A stretch of 7,585 bases of DNA from Bacteroidales bacterium UBA1215 (GTDB taxonomy: Bacteria > Bacteroidota > Bacteroidia > Bacteroidales > WCHB1-69), in contig DBXJ01000080.1 of the NCBI GenBank assembly GCA_002309475.1, forward strand, positions 6,545 through 14,129. The letters are read 5' to 3'. This document shows positions 5,115 to 7,585 of the stretch, one piece after another. The notes below the pieces were generated by a model. The model had not been told where the DNA came from and did not search any database. It saw nothing but the letters and a program-made list of their open reading frames with translations. Position 1 is the first letter of the stretch, and each line of letters opens with the position of its first letter. Made by a program: the position numbers and the translations under genes.

Positions 5115-7585
5115 ATGAATGACAATTTTGCATCACGTCATGTAGGACCTCGTCCAGAAGAGGTTGAAAGAATGTTAAAAGTGATAGGTGTTTCTTCAAT
5201 GGATGAATTGATAGACAAAACCATTCCTGCACAAATTAGATTAAAAGAACCATTACAAATGGATGAACCGATGTCAGAAAGTGCTTTTCTTGAACACACC
5301 AGACAATTGGCTCTAAAAAATAAACTTTACAAAAGTTATATCGGCATGGGCTACTATGGCTGTGCCACTCCTGCTGTAATTGTTCGCAATATTTTAGAAA
5401 ATCCGGGTTGGTACACATCCTACACTCCGTATCAGGCAGAAATTTCACAAGGTCGTTTGGAAGCACTGCTCAATTATCAAACGGTTATTTCCGACATGAC
5501 AAAAATGCCTTTGGCAAATGCATCTTTGTTGGACGAAGCCACTGCAGCAGCAGAAGCAATGATCATGTTCTTCAATGCAAGAAGTCGTGACATGCAAAAA
5601 AATGGTGCCAACGTTTTCTTAGCATCTGAAGATATTTTCCCGCAAACATTGCATGTTATTAAAACACGTGCCAAATTCTTAGGTATCAATGTAATTGTTG
5701 CCAAAGAAAGTGAATTTAATTTTACTGCGGAAGTATTTGGTGCTATTGTTCAATATCCTAACCAATGGGGTGAAATTAAAGACTATGCAGCCATGACTGC
5801 AAAGGCTAAAGAAATGAATATTAGAATTGCAGTTGCCACCGATTTGATGGCATTGGCATTGTTGACCCCTCCGGGAGAATGGGGAGCTGACTGTGTAGTA
5901 GGTTCTTCACAACGTTTCGGTTTACCGATGGGCTTTGGTGGACCGACAGCCGGTTTCTTTGCTTGTACAGAAGATTTCAAACGTCAAATGCCGGGTCGTA
6001 TCATCGGTATCACTATAGACAAACATGGCAATAAAGCCTACAGAATGGCATTGCAAACCAGAGAGCAACATATCAAGAGAGAAAAAGCAACCTCCAACAT
6101 TTGTACAGCATCTGCTTTGATGGCCATCATGTCAGGATTTTATGCTATCTACCACGGACAAGACGGCATTCGTGCCATTGCTATCCGTATCAACAAATTG
6201 ACAGAAAAATTAAATCTTGAATTAGCAAAATTAGGCTACAAACAACATAATCAATCCTTCTTTGACACATTGGCAGTACAATGCCCTGTGCCGACAGCAA
6301 AAGTAAAAGAAGTTGCTTTGAAACATCATGTCAATTTCCGTTATATTTGCGATGAATGCATCGGCATTAGTTTAGATGAAACCACCACCAAAGAAGATGT
6401 AAACGAAATTTTAGTTGTTTTGGCAGAAGCTGCCGGCAAGGTTTACGAAGGTTTGAAATGCGACGGCCAATGCAAAGCAATGACCAACATACCGGAAAAC
6501 TTAAAACGTAAATCTTCCTTCCTCACTCACCCTATCTTCAATAATTATCGCAGCGAAACAGAAATGATGCGTTATATGAAGAAATTAGAGGTGAAGGATT
6601 TATCACTCAACAGAGCTATGATTCCACTTGGCAGTTGCACCATGAAATTGAATGCTGCAGCCGAAATGATGCCAATAAGTTGGGCCGGTTTCCAAGCCAT
6701 TCACCCATTTGTTCCTGCCGACCAAGTGGAAGGTTACTTGGAAATGATTCACGAATTGGAAAACGACTTGATGAAGATAACCGGTTTTGCCGGTGTCAGC
6801 TTGCAACCTATGTCCGGTGCATCGGGAGAATATGCAGGCTTATTGGTTATCCGCAGATATTTCGATGCCAACAATCAAGGACACCGTAATGTTTGCTTGA
6901 TACCATCATCAGCACACGGCACCAACCCAGCTTCAGCAGCCATGGCAGGTTTGAAAATAGTTGTGGTAAAAGCTACCGAAGGCGGTGAAATAGACGTAGA
7001 AGACTTGAAGGCAAAAGCCGAAGAAAACAAAGACAATTTGGCATGCTTGATGATTACCTACCCTTCTACTCACGGAGTTTTTGAAGAAGCTATTTTAGAC
7101 ATTATTAATATAATACACGAAAATGGCGGTTTGGTATATATGGATGGTGCCAATATGAATGCCCAAGTCGGCTTGACAGGTCCCGGCTACATGGGAGCTG
7201 ATGTTTGCCACTTGAATCTCCACAAGACCTTCGCTATGCCTCACGGCGGTGGCGGTCCCGGCGTTGGTCCTATTTGTGTATGTCAAAAATTGGTAGACTT
7301 TTTACCTAACCACACACAAGTAGAAGTTGGCGGAAAACAAGGCTCTGCCGTATCTGCCGCTCCATTCGGCTACCCGCTTTTGTTGCCTATCTCTTATGGT
7401 TATATAAAGATGTTAGGAGCAGAAGGATTGGCTATGGCTACCAAATATGCCATTTTGAATGCCAATTATATGAAGGCTCGTTTGCAAAATGCTTACAAGA
7501 TATTATACACCGGCAAACACGGCATGTGTGCTCATGAAATGATATTAGATTGCAATGCTTTCAGTTTGAGTGCTCAAGTCGGTGA
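5115..7585 (+). CDS. gcvP: Glycine dehydrogenase (decarboxylating), P-protein of the glycine cleavage system (partial, 3' end beyond window)
   Basis: A PLP enzyme that decarboxylates glycine and passes the aminomethyl group to the lipoyl arm of GcvH; it works with GcvT and Lpd in the cytoplasm. The frame is open from the ATG at 5115 to the right edge: 823 codons of an expected 950-960. Both halves of the single-chain form are present, so this is not the split GcvPA/GcvPB type. In the N-terminal half, SYTPYQAEISQG starts at residue 102 and NASLLDEAT spans 135-143. In the catalytic half, IPLGSCTMKLN begins at 503, QPMSGASGE at 564, AHGTNPASAAMAG at 600, and YMDGANMNAQVG carries Asp677. LNLHKTF carries the PLP Schiff-base lysine, Lys704, followed by a glycine-rich HGGGGPG. 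The E. coli lysine is near 706, so the start fits. No gcvT or gcvH is seen upstream; the gene has its own promoter and long leader. The last 130 or so residues are outside the window. Confidence 0.97.
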   Translation, partial: MNDNFASRHVGPRPEEVERMLKVIGVSSMDELIDKTIPAQIRLKEPLQMDEPMSESAFLEHTRQLALKNKLYKSYIGMGYYGCATPAVIVRNILENPGWYTSYTPYQAEISQGRLEALLNYQTVISDMTKMPLANASLLDEATAAAEAMIMFFNARSRDMQKNGANVFLASEDIFPQTLHVIKTRAKFLGINVIVAKESEFNFTAEVFGAIVQYPNQWGEIKDYAAMTAKAKEMNIRIAVATDLMALALLTPPGEWGADCVVGSSQRFGLPMGFGGPTAGFFACTEDFKRQMPGRIIGITIDKHGNKAYRMALQTREQHIKREKATSNICTASALMAIMSGFYAIYHGQDGIRAIAIRINKLTEKLNLELAKLGYKQHNQSFFDTLAVQCPVPTAKVKEVALKHHVNFRYICDECIGISLDETTTKEDVNEILVVLAEAAGKVYEGLKCDGQCKAMTNIPENLKRKSSFLTHPIFNNYRSETEMMRYMKKLEVKDLSLNRAMIPLGSCTMKLNAAAEMMPISWAGFQAIHPFVPADQVEGYLEMIHELENDLMKITGFAGVSLQPMSGASGEYAGLLVIRRYFDANNQGHRNVCLIPSSAHGTNPASAAMAGLKIVVVKATEGGEIDVEDLKAKAEENKDNLACLMITYPSTHGVFEEAILDIINIIHENGGLVYMDGANMNAQVGLTGPGYMGADVCHLNLHKTFAMPHGGGGPGVGPICVCQKLVDFLPNHTQVEVGGKQGSAVSAAPFGYPLLLPISYGYIKMLGAEGLAMATKYAILNANYMKARLQNAYKILYTGKHGMCAHEMILDCNAFSLSAQVG

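Noticed and set aside
5236..7286. Several 60-85 codon frames on both strands between 5236 and 7286
   Set aside because: All are out of frame with, or antisense to, the intact gcvP frame; none shows a domain or start signal.
1..7585. Undescribed defence, mobile or RNA-based system
   Set aside because: I looked for direct repeats, CRISPR-like spacing, transposase or recombinase motifs, tRNA-like sequences and unusual small frames. The five conserved genes and short A/T-rich intergenic regions account for the whole window.

Overview
The window looks like ordinary chromosomal DNA from a member of the Bacteroidota, most likely the order Bacteroidales. The evidence is low GC content by eye, A-rich leaders without Shine-Dalgarno sequences, three copies of the Bacteroidota-type promoter -7 element TAnnTTTG, and Bacteroidota-style proteins (a DUF4369/DUF5106-like thioredoxin-fold protein and a single-chain GcvP). 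I cannot name a genus from sequence alone.

Left part (1-3246, minus strand): a three-gene set transcribed right to left. It starts with a KdsD/KpsF-type D-arabinose-5-phosphate isomerase (2250-3218, GTG start). Next is an exported TlpA-like thioredoxin-fold protein (782-2230), then asnS, asparaginyl-tRNA synthetase (start at 767, running off the left edge). The gaps are only 19 and 14 bases and only the first gene has a recognisable promoter, so they are probably co-transcribed. The products do not form one pathway: Kdo/LPS precursor synthesis, envelope thiol chemistry and translation.

Middle (3219-3420): a divergent intergenic region of about 200 bases. It holds a promoter for each direction, a perfect 8-base inverted repeat, and little else. 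To its right on the plus strand is a monocistronic-looking FAD-dependent oxidoreductase of the CrtI/retinol-saturase superfamily (3421-4920), whose substrate cannot be read from the sequence.

Right part (4921-7585, plus strand): a 194-base intergenic region with a strong promoter candidate and a roughly 80-base A/T-rich leader. It is followed by gcvP, the glycine dehydrogenase (P-protein) of the glycine cleavage system, which runs off the right edge after 823 codons, with the PLP lysine present.

All five coding regions are intact within the window. I see no mobile element, CRISPR array, RNA gene, phage gene or defence gene, and no convincing new biological system. The findings below are modest: matched promoters, a non-ATG start, small inverted repeats, and two proteins with unassigned substrates.
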